The notes: generated from the sequence alone by a model not told the origin. DNA of 64,000 nt from CAIVVT01 sp963838205 (GCA_963838205.1 CAWIQF010000014.1:186001-250000), one strand, 5' to 3'; positions 1 to 8,762 are shown, counted from the first letter of the stretch. Numbers and translations: made by a program.

Positions 1-654
1 TGCGAATTCGTCGTTGGACTGAGCCGGCAACCACCGAAAGGCGTCAGCCTGGCCTTGTTTGAGCAGGGAGGCCTCCCTCGTCAGCACGCGGATCGGACGG
101 AGGAAACCCCGCGCCACCAGCACGAACATCAGCAGCGCCAACAGCGCGAGGCCGCCGACCGTGGAAAGCAACGTGATCTGCATCCTGCGAATGGACTGCA
201 GCAGCGGATCGCGGTCCACACCGACGTAAACCGTGCCGGTCGCGCCTTTGGAGACCGGCTCGGAAAAGACGGTCAGCGGTCTGGTCTCACCCGGCAGACT
301 CAGATCGAGCCAATCCTGGCCGTCCGGAGTCTGGACGGTCCGCAAGGAGTTTGGGAACTCCGGCCCAAAAGTGTGCGCCAGAACTTTGCGGTCGGGCGAG
401 AGCACATAGGCCCACTCGACCTTGGAAGCGCTGCATGCCTCCTCCAGCGCGGCCTGCAGCGGCGCGCGATTGCTCTTGATGGCAGCGGGTTCGATGGTCT
501 TCAACAAGGATTCGGCGAGGTTCCGCCCGTTGGCAAGGAAGGCCTCGTGCAGCTTGTGCTCCTGCTCGCGCTCCTCGATATCGTAGAGCACGGCCCCCAC
601 CAGCACCACGAAGAGGAACTGCAGGAGAGCGAATTTGGAGAGGAGGCTTCTCAC
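1..654 (-). CDS. Sensor histidine kinase, N-terminal part (cut by window edge)
   Basis: The visible 218 codons encode a membrane sensor. One transmembrane segment lies at about residues 7-22, followed by an extracytoplasmic stretch (about 25-165) with a PAS/Cache-like composition. A second transmembrane segment (about 166-190) runs into a HAMP-type linker that starts at RGFLRPIRVL. This order is typical of two-component histidine kinases, but the kinase core would lie before base 1 and cannot be checked. The GTG start at 654 is chosen because the hydrophobic segment follows at once and because it overlaps the TGA of a short upstream frame (GTGA), suggesting translational coupling. A chemoreceptor or diguanylate cyclase with the same membrane module is the main alternative. 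Confidence 0.7.
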   Translation of the reverse strand, partial: MRSLLSKFALLQFLFVVLVGAVLYDIEEREQEHKLHEAFLANGRNLAESLLKTIEPAAIKSNRAPLQAALEEACSASKVEWAYVLSPDRKVLAHTFGPEFPNSLRTVQTPDGQDWLDLSLPGETRPLTVFSEPVSKGATGTVYVGVDRDPLLQSIRRMQITLLSTVGGLALLALLMFVLVARGFLRPIRVLTREASLLKQGQADAFRWLPAQSNDEFA

Positions 655-806
655 ACCTCGCCCTCCACGCCATAGGCCGCAACATACGGCGGCTCCGTTC
701 CGGCTTGTTCCCGCGGCCAGGCGTTGGGCATGGCCAGCGGGAGAATCTGACCGCAGACGTCCCGCCACGGGATCCCGGGCTCACGCCCGCGCCTACGGTC
801 AACCAT
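651..806 (-). CDS. Possible small leader ORF upstream of the sensor kinase
   Basis: A 51-codon frame from ATG at 806 ends in a TGA that overlaps the GTG of the sensor gene by three bases. No domain is recognised and no strong Shine-Dalgarno is present; GGGGAAG lies about 9 nt upstream. The overlap is the only argument that it is translated. It could be a coupling leader or chance. Confidence 0.2.
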   Translation of the reverse strand: MVDRRRGREPGIPWRDVCGQILPLAMPNAWPREQAGTEPPYVAAYGVEGEV

Positions 807-918
807 GGCAGTTTGCTTCCCCACTGGCGATGTGCCCGTCACTTGAATAGTAATTCTTCTTGCACTGGTTGCACCCTGAAATGATCGCTGTGACTGAGCG
901 ATAGGACTGCCAGTACTA

Positions 919-950
919 CCGGTGCGCGGCTTGCGGCAGCCGCGCACCGG
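919..950. repeat. Perfect 13-bp inverted repeat
   Basis: The arms CCGGTGCGCGGCT (919-931) and AGCCGCGCACCGG (938-950) are exact reverse complements around a 6-nt loop. It lies in the non-coding stretch 807-1033 between the sensor-kinase unit and the terminator of the TPR gene. There is no T-run on either side, so it is not a classic terminator. It may be a REP-like palindrome or a structured 5' leader of the sensor transcript. Confidence 0.55.
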
Positions 951-972
951 CGCCCGCCAGGCCGAAAGTATG

Positions 973-1009
973 CCTCGAAAACGAAGACGCCGACCCCGAG
1001 GCCGGCGTC
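973..1009 (-). terminator. Rho-independent terminator of the TPR gene
   Basis: Read on the minus strand, GACGCCGGCC, a UCGG tetraloop and GGUCGGCGUC form a 10-bp stem with one G:U pair, followed by the U-rich tail UUCGUUUUC. It begins about 25 nt after the stop of the TPR gene at 1034. The G:U pair exists only on the minus strand, which fixes the direction. Confidence 0.75.
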
Positions 1010-1033
1010 CGTGACTCTATATTTTGAGTCGGC

Positions 1034-2356
1034 TTAATTATTCGCGGCGGCCTTTTTCGCAGTGGTGGCCTTCTTCACCGGAGCCCTCTTAGGCGGCGCC
1101 GGCTTCGGCAATCCGGTGACATCTTCCGGCGACACGTCGAAGGTCAGCATCTGCGGATCGGCGGTGAATGCGGACGGCGCGCCGGAGAACTCGATCTCCG
1201 TTCCCTTCTCCGGAATCGCGGCCAGCGGCTTCTCGAACTTCAGCGTGACTTCGCTCATGTCCTTGCTCGAGATGCCCACGGTCACCATGGTCGGTTTCTT
1301 CTCCGGCGCCGTGCTCACCACGGTTGCCTTGAACTTCTGCACGCCCTCGGCGCCGCCCGGAATCGCCGCACCCTTCAGGTTGCTCTCGAAGTACTGCTGG
1401 CCGTCGGGCCCGCTGAGCTGCTTCTTGATCTGCACCCACAGCGCGAGCTGCGGATTGGACTTCTTCAGCTGCTCGAACTGCTTGGCCAGGACCTCGTCCT
1501 TGGACTCGATCTTGAAATCGGCCGGCGGGACCGCGCTTTTCTTCGCCTGTTCGATCACCTGGTCGAGACCATCCTTGTCGCCGTGGAAGTTGACGTACGT
1601 CTTCTCCAGATAGGCCTGCAGCGGCGTGCGGGTTGCAGGAGGCAAAGCGCCCTGGCCATCGAAGTAAGCCGCGCGGGCGATCTGGAACAGCGCCGCCGAC
1701 TGCTTCTCGAGCTTGCGCTGCTTGGCGATCACCGTTCCGGCCCAGAGCGAAGCCTCGGCGTCATTCGGATTGTTCTGCAGCACCGTCATGAATTCCTTCT
1801 CGGCCACCTCGTTCTGGCCGCGCTGCATGGCGGTCCAGCCCAGGGTGCGATGGCCAATAGTCTCCATGTCCGTCCGGCTCTTCTTCCACACGTCGTCGGA
1901 TGTCGTGGCCGGTTTTTTCGCGGGATCAAAGAAAACAGGTATGGCGTCGAGCAATCCCTTGGCGGCGCTGTCGCCGGCGTCGAGGGCCTCGGGACTCTTG
2001 TCCTGGAGACTCACAGTCAACAGGTTGATCCAGTAGAGTCCCTTGACGTTTTTCGCATCCAAAGAGACCAGTTCCTTGGCGGCATTCAGCATTTCCTTGG
2101 CGTTGCCCATGGCCTGGTAGGTGGTCATGATCGTTTCCTGCCGGTCGACCTTGAAGTCGCTGGCGGGATACTTCTGCTTCCAGTTGTTGAGGATCTGGAG
2201 CTTCGTGTTCGCGTTCTGCTCCTTGTTGGCAGAATCGAACAGATCGTACTCGGCGCGATCCTTCCACTGCTTCTTCTGGTCTTGTGCCACAACCGCGAGT
2301 GTGGCCAGAGAACCGAGGGCGATCACCGCGATTACGCGTTTCAATGAAAACTGCAC
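1034..2356 (-). CDS. Secreted tetratricopeptide-repeat protein with Lys/Ala-rich tail
   Basis: A 440-residue protein. The GTG start at 2356 is preferred over upstream in-frame codons because AGGAGG lies 6 nt before it and a signal peptide (about residues 5-24) follows at once. Several helical TPR-like units span about residues 30-300, including one clear pair around EFMTVLQNNPNDAEA and SLWAGTVIAKQRK. The last ~25 residues are Pro/Lys/Ala-rich (PKRAPVKKATTAKKAAANN). The role is unknown; exported TPR proteins usually scaffold protein complexes in the periplasm. The gene stands alone between its own promoter (2455-2484) and terminator (973-1009). Confidence 0.75.
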   Translation of the reverse strand: MQFSLKRVIAVIALGSLATLAVVAQDQKKQWKDRAEYDLFDSANKEQNANTKLQILNNWKQKYPASDFKVDRQETIMTTYQAMGNAKEMLNAAKELVSLDAKNVKGLYWINLLTVSLQDKSPEALDAGDSAAKGLLDAIPVFFDPAKKPATTSDDVWKKSRTDMETIGHRTLGWTAMQRGQNEVAEKEFMTVLQNNPNDAEASLWAGTVIAKQRKLEKQSAALFQIARAAYFDGQGALPPATRTPLQAYLEKTYVNFHGDKDGLDQVIEQAKKSAVPPADFKIESKDEVLAKQFEQLKKSNPQLALWVQIKKQLSGPDGQQYFESNLKGAAIPGGAEGVQKFKATVVSTAPEKKPTMVTVGISSKDMSEVTLKFEKPLAAIPEKGTEIEFSGAPSAFTADPQMLTFDVSPEDVTGLPKPAPPKRAPVKKATTAKKAAANN

Positions 2357-2454
2357 GTCATGCCTCCTAGGGTCGGGCTCAACACCAACGCTACCGGCCG
2401 TCTCCGCCGCGGCCGGTTCACCGGAACGGCGGCCGAAGAGCTTGGCAAATGGGG

Positions 2455-2484
2455 AGTATAGCCGAAGCGCAATCTGCCTAGCAA
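2455..2484 (-). promoter_or_regulatory. Sigma-70-type promoter of the TPR gene
   Basis: On the minus strand TTGCTA (2484-2479) and TATACT (2460-2455) are separated by 18 nt, about 100 nt before the GTG start. This is the only good promoter match seen in the 304-nt divergent gap 2357-2660. Confidence 0.5.
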
Positions 2485-2660
2485 GCCGTCCCTGGCTTCC
2501 CGCGCGCTCCCCGGCCGGCCCGCACCTGCTTACTCCATCGAACAATCCTGGCAATTTAGAAACCGTATCGCGTCTCCAGGTTCCGGCGCAACTATCAAGC
2601 ATATACGAGATTGGCGATTCCACCGAAACTTTTGCGAACGTATGTTAAACTCGGCCCTTT

Positions 2661-4127
2661 ATGCGCCACATCGACCTTGCCGTGGTGGTCCTCTACCTGG
2701 TGGGAATCACCTGGTTCGGCGCCAGGTTCCGGCGCTCGCAGCGCACGCTCCGCGACTACTTCCTGGGAGGCCGCAACACGCCCTGGTGGGCCATCGCATT
2801 TTCCATCGTTTCAGCCGAAACCAGCACGCTGACCGTGATCGGCACGCCGGCCCTCGCGTTTCGCGGCAACTTTGGCTTCCTGCAGGTCGTGCTGGGCTAC
2901 CTCTTCGCGCGCATCGTGATTTCAACCTTATTCCTTCCGCATTACTTCCGCGGCGAGCTTTTCACGGCCTACGAGTTGATGCAGCGGCGTTTCGGACAGC
3001 GGCTGCGCCGTTTGACGGCGGGACTGTTTCTGCTGCTCCGCTCGCTGGCCGAGGGCGTGCGCGTCTTCGCCATTTCCATCGTCGTCTCCATCATCCTGAG
3101 CCTGGCCCCGACCTGGGCCATCGTGGTCATCGTCGCACTGACGCTTTTCTACACCTTTGAAGGAGGCATGACGGCGGTCATCTGGACCGACGTGATCCAG
3201 ATGGTGCTCTATATCTCGGGCGCCATCCTCAGCCTGGGCACGATTCTCGGCCAGTTGCCTGGCGGTTGGGCGCAGGTGACCGCACTCGCCGTCCCGGCCG
3301 GCAAATTCCAGATATTCGACTTTTCGTTCGCGCCCACTCTGGCCTGGTTCTCAGAACCTTACACCTTCTGGGCGGGCGTTCTCGGCGGCTGTTTTCTGAC
3401 CACCGCCAGCCACGGCACCGAGCAGTTGATGGTGCAACGCCTGCTGGCCGCGCGCAATATCCGCGACAGCCGCAAGGCGCTGTTCGCGAGTTGGGCCGTC
3501 GTCTGCGTTCTGTTCGCTCTGTTCCTGACCATCGGCGTCATCCTGTGGGCGCTCTACCAAACGAACCACATGAGCGTGCCCGCGAAATTGGACGCCATTT
3601 ACCCACGCTTCATCTGGGAACATCTGCCGGTCGGCCTGGCGGGCCTGGTGATCGCAGCCATTCTGGCAGCGGCGATGTCCAATTTGAGCGCCGCGCTCAA
3701 CTCGCTCAGCTCAACCACAGTGATGGATTTCTACCGCCCGATGCGGCCGCTCCGGTCCGAGAGCCATTACCTTTCGGTGGCCCGTTTTGCGACGCTCGGC
3801 TGGGGCGTGGTTCTACTGGCCGTGGGCATCGTCGCGCAGCGCGTTGACTCGGTGCTCGAGGCGGGACTCGGCATCGCGTCGATTCTGTATGGGGGACTGC
3901 TCGGCGTCTTCCTGCTGGGCGTTCTCTTCAAGAACGTCGGCGAACTGGCCGCTATGGCCGGCATGGCCGCCGGCGTCACGGGCAACCTCATCGTTCGCTT
4001 CGCCACGCCCATCGCCTTCACCTGGTACGTGCCCATCGGCACCGCCCTCACGCTGCTGGTCGCCTTGGCTGCCGCGCTGGTCCACGGAGATTTCTCGCAT
4101 CCTAGGGAAACCAGGGAGTCCGCATGA
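2661..4127 (+). CDS. Sodium:solute symporter family transporter (SSS)
   Basis: A 488-residue polytopic membrane protein with about 13 hydrophobic helices, the usual size for SSS. The N-terminal region (LVGITWFGARFRRSQRT, then DYFLGGRNTPWWAIAFS) and the TFEGGMTAVIWTDVIQM segment are characteristic of this family, which couples Na+ influx to uptake of sugars, amino acids or organic acids. The substrate cannot be told from sequence. Its stop overlaps a possible ATG (ATGA at 4124), and an amino-acid permease follows on the same strand, so the two transporters may be co-transcribed. Confidence 0.88.
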   Translation: MRHIDLAVVVLYLVGITWFGARFRRSQRTLRDYFLGGRNTPWWAIAFSIVSAETSTLTVIGTPALAFRGNFGFLQVVLGYLFARIVISTLFLPHYFRGELFTAYELMQRRFGQRLRRLTAGLFLLLRSLAEGVRVFAISIVVSIILSLAPTWAIVVIVALTLFYTFEGGMTAVIWTDVIQMVLYISGAILSLGTILGQLPGGWAQVTALAVPAGKFQIFDFSFAPTLAWFSEPYTFWAGVLGGCFLTTASHGTEQLMVQRLLAARNIRDSRKALFASWAVVCVLFALFLTIGVILWALYQTNHMSVPAKLDAIYPRFIWEHLPVGLAGLVIAAILAAAMSNLSAALNSLSSTTVMDFYRPMRPLRSESHYLSVARFATLGWGVVLLAVGIVAQRVDSVLEAGLGIASILYGGLLGVFLLGVLFKNVGELAAMAGMAAGVTGNLIVRFATPIAFTWYVPIGTALTLLVALAAALVHGDFSHPRETRESA

Positions 4128-4249
4128 CCGCACCCGCCCCGGTCACAATGGAGCGTGGCCGCCGAGCGGCGGTGGCCGCCGGCGCCGGTCGCGGCTGTTT
4201 GACGCGTACCCGCCCGAATCTGATTTCTCAGGAGGCGCGCCATGCCTGA
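4124..4249 (+). CDS. Possible 41-residue coupling ORF between two transporters
   Basis: This frame starts in the ATGA overlap with the SSS stop and ends in a TGA that overlaps the ATG of the next permease. The peptide is Arg/Ala-rich with no recognised domain. The double overlap would give continuous translation through the operon, but codon use is unremarkable and chance is a fair alternative. Confidence 0.2.
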   Translation: MTAPAPVTMERGRRAAVAAGAGRGCLTRTRPNLISQEARHA

Positions 4250-5696
4250 CACGGCCACGACCTCCTTGCGCCGCGACATGGGCCTGTGGGCCGCGATGTC
4301 GATTGTCGTCGGCACGGTGATCGGCAGCGGCATCTTCATCGTGCCGAAGACCATGATCCTGCAGGTCGGCTCACCGGGCATGGTGCTGCTGGTGTGGGTC
4401 TTCGGCGGCCTCCTCACCCTGGCCGGCGCGCTGACCTACGCCGAATTGGCCGCCATGATGCCCGAGGCCGGCGGCGAGTACGTCTATCTCAAAGCGGCCT
4501 ATGGTCCCTTCTGCGGTTTCGTTTATGGCTGGACGCAGATGTGGGTGGCCAAGAGCGCATCGGTCGCCACGCTGGCCACCGGCTTCTATCTCTACCTCGC
4601 CAACTTCGTCCCGGCGCTCGGACGCGTCGTGGCGCGGATTCCGCTGCCGTCGGGCGCCGGCGGAGCCCCGCTGGCCGTCCATTGGGGTCCCATCGTATTC
4701 TCGTTGGACTGGCTCGCCGTCGAACCGGGCTCCCTGCTGGTGATCCGCGCCGGACAACTTTTCGCCATGGCCTTGATCTTCGGTCTCGGTTTCATCAACT
4801 GGTTGGGCGTACGGCAGGGCGCCGGCGTGCAAGTGAGTGCCACTGCCGTGAAAGTCGCGCTGCTCGCCGCCATCATCGGATGCGGCCTGTTTCTCGGCGC
4901 GGCGCACGCGGAGAATTTCGCAACCTCGGTACCCGCGCCCGGCGGAGCCGCCGGCTTTTTCGCCGCATTGGTGGCGGCATTATGGGCTTATGACGGCTGG
5001 AATAACGTCGGCATGGTCTCCGGCGAAATCCGCAATCCCCAGCGCAACCTGCCTTGGGCGCTGGTGCTCGGCACCACGTTCGTGATGCTCATTTATATTG
5101 CCGCGAATATAGCCTATTTCGCCGTATTACCTGCCTCCGCCGTCGCCGCCAGCGATCGCGTTCCAGCGGAAATGATGCGCCGCCTCTTCGGTTCGCCGGG
5201 CGCCGCCGTCGTGAGTTTGGTGGCAATGATCTCGATTTTCGCCGCGCTGAACGGCTCGATTCTCAGCGGATCGCGCGTGCCCTATGCGCTAGCGCGCGAT
5301 GGCTATTTCTTCCGCTCATTCGCCCGCGTTCACCCCCAACGTCACGTGCCGGGATTCTCGATTTTGGCCCTCAGCGCCTGGAGTGCCGTGCTTGTTTTGA
5401 GTGGCCGCTATGACCAACTTTTCACCCTGGTGATCTTTCCAAGCTGGATTTTGTATGGAATGGCGACCGCTTCTGTACTAGTACTGCGGCGCAAATGCCC
5501 CACAATGTCTCGTCCCTATCGGACGGTTGGCTACCCCGTTGTTCCAGTCGTTTTTGTGCTCGTTGCCGCTCTTTTTCTGGGATTTACGTTGAAAAACTCG
5601 CCAAGAGAGTCGATTCTGGGCCTGATTTTGATCGCCGCAGGCATTCCATTTTACAGAAACTGGAAGCGCCGGCTGCGGGAATCCACGCGAAATTGA
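4242..5696 (+). CDS. APC-superfamily amino acid permease
   Basis: A 484-residue integral membrane protein with 12 predicted helices. The first helix carries GTVIGSGIFIVP, the unwound-helix substrate/ion motif of the amino acid-polyamine-organocation family, and GEYVYLKAAYGPFCGF follows, as in LAT/basic-amino-acid exchangers. ALWAYDGWNNVGMVSGEIRNP is the typical helix 6 region. It likely moves amino acids across the inner membrane. AGGAGG at 4230-4235 lies 6 nt before the ATG. It follows the SSS gene closely. The substrate is not predictable. Confidence 0.9.
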   Translation: MPDTATTSLRRDMGLWAAMSIVVGTVIGSGIFIVPKTMILQVGSPGMVLLVWVFGGLLTLAGALTYAELAAMMPEAGGEYVYLKAAYGPFCGFVYGWTQMWVAKSASVATLATGFYLYLANFVPALGRVVARIPLPSGAGGAPLAVHWGPIVFSLDWLAVEPGSLLVIRAGQLFAMALIFGLGFINWLGVRQGAGVQVSATAVKVALLAAIIGCGLFLGAAHAENFATSVPAPGGAAGFFAALVAALWAYDGWNNVGMVSGEIRNPQRNLPWALVLGTTFVMLIYIAANIAYFAVLPASAVAASDRVPAEMMRRLFGSPGAAVVSLVAMISIFAALNGSILSGSRVPYALARDGYFFRSFARVHPQRHVPGFSILALSAWSAVLVLSGRYDQLFTLVIFPSWILYGMATASVLVLRRKCPTMSRPYRTVGYPVVPVVFVLVAALFLGFTLKNSPRESILGLILIAAGIPFYRNWKRRLRESTRN

Positions 5697-5865
5697 GACG
5701 AATTATCTCTGCCAAACCAAAGTATTAGTCCAATCACGGTTGTTTTCCTGCGCTGAAGTGCGATAGACCGAGGGTAGTAATAAAGCAGCCGCTTCAAATC
5801 GCCGGAGCTTCGAAGGGCAAACGGAATTATCGGGCGAAAGCGGCGCAATCGAGGCGAGGATTCCT

Positions 5866-6087
5866 ATGGACGTCGTTAGGATGTTAGATGAACTGAAGCG
5901 GGAACGCGAGGCCATTGAAGAGGCTATCGTGACCTTGGAGCGGCTGGCCAAGGGTCAGGTCAAGCGGCGGGGACGGCCGCCTGCCTGGATGAACGAGTTA
6001 GGCAAAAAACAGGCTCCCGAGCGCCCGGTTCCTGCCGCCATGGCGCAGCGCGGGCGTGGCCGTAAGCCGGTTGAGGCTTCGGCTTAA
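5866..6087 (+). CDS. Small protein with two AT-hook-like motifs
   Basis: A 73-residue protein. Residues 1-32 are a charged, probably coiled-coil helix (LDELKREREAIEEAI). After it come two basic Gly-Arg-Pro motifs, KRRGRPPAW and RGRGRKP, which resemble AT-hooks that bind the minor groove of AT-rich DNA. GAGGCGAGGA upstream can serve as ribosome-binding site. Similar short proteins are, from memory, common and uncharacterised in Acidobacteria. A nucleoid or regulatory role is inferred only from the motifs. No neighbour explains it; the 169-nt gap before it shows nothing clear. Confidence 0.6.
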   Translation: MDVVRMLDELKREREAIEEAIVTLERLAKGQVKRRGRPPAWMNELGKKQAPERPVPAAMAQRGRGRKPVEASA

Positions 6088-6103
6088 TAGATCCAGTTCT
6101 GGA

Positions 6104-8425
6104 TCATTCGTAAAGCAGGTACGCTTTTCGGCGCGCGATGAATTCGTCGAGACGCGGCTTGCATTGCTCTTCGATCGCCTGGGGATCGATTCCCTCTCGC
6201 AGCGCGCGGATCACCTCGCGGCTGCCGATGAGCCGTGCGTTCGCTTCCAGGTCGATCTTTCCCGGATAGAGCTTCTGTAGGGCCGCGGCGATTTCCAGTC
6301 CCAGACGGACCGGTGAAAACGACTCACGGTCCGTGACCAGGAACCGTACACCCTGCACGATCTTACCCTGCAGGTTCGAACTCTCCGGAACGAAGCGGGT
6401 TGGATAGAACCTCACCCCGGGCACAAAACGCCGGTTCAGGTAGGCCGCCAGCTCCGCGCCCTGCACCCAGTCGGCGCCGGCCTGCTCGAAGGGCGCCGGC
6501 GTTCCTCGCCCCACAGACCAGTTCGGCGAAGCTTCGAGCATCGCGACCCCGGGATACAGCAGCGCGGCCTGGAAGCTGCGCATATTCGGCGAGGGGTCGA
6601 TCCACATCAGGCTCGTCGCGTCCCACCAGTCCGCACGCCGCCAATTCTTCATCGGCACGACTTCCAGCCTGGCGCCCACCTGATCCTCGCCATTGAACCA
6701 GCGCGCCAGCTCGCCCGCCGTCATCCCGTGCCGCAACGCAATCTGGCTGCAACCGATGAAGGACTGCAGTTCGCGATCGAGTACCGGCCCCTCGACGTCG
6801 ACTCCGTTCAGCGGGTTCGGCCGGTCGAGTACGATGATCGGCAGCTTCGCCTCCGCCGCCGCCTGCATGGCGTATTTGAGGGTCGAGATATAAGTGTAGA
6901 AGCGCGCGCCGATGTCCTGGATGTCGAACACCAGCAGGTCCACGTCCTTGAGCATTTCGGCGGATGGCCGTTGGCGCTGGCCGGCATACAGACTCCAGAT
7001 CGGAAGCCCTGTCTGCGCGTCCTTCGCGTTCCCGACGTTTTCTCGATCTTCCCGGCCCGCAATGCCGTGTTCGGGCGAGAACAGCGCCGTCACTCGGACC
7101 TGCGCCGCGAGCATTGCGTCCACATCGCGGCGGCCGTCGCGCAGCACGCCGGTCTGATTTGTGATCAGCCCCACGCGCTGGCCCTGCAGCTTCACGAAGC
7201 CGTCGGCCGCAAGCACGTCCACGCCGTTCAGCGTCTCCACCGTCCTCGCCGTGACCAGCTTCGACGCTCCCTGCCACGTCTCCAGCGTTGTGCTCAGGAT
7301 GCTCGCCGGCGCAGTGATGCCCACGGCCGCGGCCACGATCGTCGCCACTTCTCCGCGCAGGCCGTTGAGCGGCGGCCGGCGATGCGGGTGCACGCTATTG
7401 CTGAGCAGAATCACGAACGCCCGCGTCGACGGATCGATCCACAACGACGTGCCGGTGAAACCGGTGTGGCCATACGAACCCAGAGGAAACAGTTCGCCGC
7501 GATTGGACGAGAATGGCGAGTCGATATCCCAGCCCAGCCCGCGCAGCACGGGCTGGTGCGGCGGCGTGTTGGGTTGTGTAAACTTGCGCACCGTCAGCGG
7601 GCTGAAGACGCGCACACCGCGATACTCGCCCAGGTTCAGCATCATCTCAGCGAACTTCGCCAGGTCGTCCGCCGTCGTAAACAGCCCCGCGTGCCCGGCC
7701 ACGCCGCCCATCATTCTCGCCGTCGGATCATGCACCACCCCGCGCAGTGGCACGCCGTTCTCGTACTCCGTCGGCGCAATGCGCGCGCGCCAGCTCTCCG
7801 GCGGCAGGAACCGCGTCTCACTCATGCCCAACGGCCGGAAGATCTCCTGCTCGGCGAATTCATTGAGCGGCTTGCCGCTCACCACGCGCACGATCTCGCC
7901 CAGCAGAATGAAATTGATGTCGCTGTAAACGAAATGTTCGCCCGGCGGCGTGCGTGGCTTGTCGGCCAGCGCCATCCGTATGCCGGTCTCGTACCCATTC
8001 CAGGCCGGTTTCAGGTCGAGGTCCGGGCGCAGTCCCGAAAAGTGCGTCATCAGATCGCGCACTGTGATGCCGCTCTGGCCGCCCTGGAATTCAGGCAAAT
8101 ACTCGGTCACGCGGTCGCTCAACCGCACCTTGCCCTGCTCGAACAGCTTCATGATCGACGACGTCGTGGCGATCACTTTCGTCAACGAGGCCGCGTCGAA
8201 GATCGTATCCTCGCTCATCGGCTCGCGCCGCGGTTCCACTGCCCGCTCGCCGTACGCTTTTCGATACAGCACTCGCCCCGGCTGTCCCACCAGCACCACC
8301 GCGCCCGGCGTCTTGCCTGCCGCGATCGCCTTTTCGATGGCTGCGTCGAGAGCCGGTCCGGCGGTGAACGGCGCCTGCGCCTGCAAGCTCGCGCAGGCCA
8401 GCACCACGACCAGGGCCGCCCGCAT
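6104..8425 (-). CDS. Serine hydrolase (AmiE-like) fused to exo-beta-N-acetylmuramidase (NamZ, DUF1343)
   Basis: A 773-residue two-enzyme fusion with a signal peptide (about 1-18). Residues 20-380 are a beta-lactamase/class C-type serine hydrolase: SxxK nucleophile at S80-L-T-K83, YSD as the second motif, and HTGFTGT as the KTG-like third motif. The C-terminal ~380 residues match DUF1343/NamZ, with GLITNQTG, LFSPEHG and DIQDIGARFYTY. In Bacillus subtilis the NamZ and AmiE homologues are separate neighbouring genes that release MurNAc and strip stem peptides during peptidoglycan recycling. The fusion suggests the same chemistry in the periplasm. The ATG at 8425 overlaps the TGA of phhB by one base (TGATG) and is followed directly by the signal peptide. 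A plain esterase activity for the first half is possible. Confidence 0.85.
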   Translation of the reverse strand: MRAALVVVLACASLQAQAPFTAGPALDAAIEKAIAAGKTPGAVVLVGQPGRVLYRKAYGERAVEPRREPMSEDTIFDAASLTKVIATTSSIMKLFEQGKVRLSDRVTEYLPEFQGGQSGITVRDLMTHFSGLRPDLDLKPAWNGYETGIRMALADKPRTPPGEHFVYSDINFILLGEIVRVVSGKPLNEFAEQEIFRPLGMSETRFLPPESWRARIAPTEYENGVPLRGVVHDPTARMMGGVAGHAGLFTTADDLAKFAEMMLNLGEYRGVRVFSPLTVRKFTQPNTPPHQPVLRGLGWDIDSPFSSNRGELFPLGSYGHTGFTGTSLWIDPSTRAFVILLSNSVHPHRRPPLNGLRGEVATIVAAAVGITAPASILSTTLETWQGASKLVTARTVETLNGVDVLAADGFVKLQGQRVGLITNQTGVLRDGRRDVDAMLAAQVRVTALFSPEHGIAGREDRENVGNAKDAQTGLPIWSLYAGQRQRPSAEMLKDVDLLVFDIQDIGARFYTYISTLKYAMQAAAEAKLPIIVLDRPNPLNGVDVEGPVLDRELQSFIGCSQIALRHGMTAGELARWFNGEDQVGARLEVVPMKNWRRADWWDATSLMWIDPSPNMRSFQAALLYPGVAMLEASPNWSVGRGTPAPFEQAGADWVQGAELAAYLNRRFVPGVRFYPTRFVPESSNLQGKIVQGVRFLVTDRESFSPVRLGLEIAAALQKLYPGKIDLEANARLIGSREVIRALREGIDPQAIEEQCKPRLDEFIARRKAYLLYE

Positions 8426-8721
8426 CACTGCATCCTTACCGCAACGGAATCCAGCAGAATAGCCAGCTCGACGTCCTTGCGCGTGATGCCCCCGGAGTCG
8501 TGCGTCGCCAGATCCACGCTCACGCGATTGTAGACGTTGAACCATTCCGGATGGTGATCCATCTTCTCGATGCTGATGGCCGAAGTGGCCATGAAGCCGA
8601 AGGCCTGGATGAAATTCGGAAAGCTGTATTCCTTGTGCAGCTTGCCGGCGGCGACGCTCCATCCGGGCAATGTCGCAAGCGCCGTCTCGATCTCCGCAGC
8701 CGTCAATTTGGGAACAGGCAT
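8425..8721 (-). CDS. phhB: Pterin-4a-carbinolamine dehydratase
   Basis: A 98-residue protein, full length for the family. It carries the signature around EKMDHHPEWFNVYNRV, in which the His-His-Pro-Glu cluster forms the active site. It dehydrates 4a-hydroxytetrahydrobiopterin during pterin recycling, usually with aromatic amino acid hydroxylases, and homologues also act as molybdopterin-related or regulatory proteins. No hydroxylase is nearby. It is translationally coupled to the downstream hydrolase fusion. Confidence 0.93.
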   Translation of the reverse strand: MPVPKLTAAEIETALATLPGWSVAAGKLHKEYSFPNFIQAFGFMATSAISIEKMDHHPEWFNVYNRVSVDLATHDSGGITRKDVELAILLDSVAVRMQ

Positions 8722-8762
8722 CTTTTCATCTTCTCCGCTTTTTCAGATAAGTGCCCGCGGCT

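Noticed and set aside
6728..8533. A 601-codon plus-strand frame
   Set aside because: It is antisense to the serine-hydrolase/NamZ fusion and His/Arg-rich without motifs.
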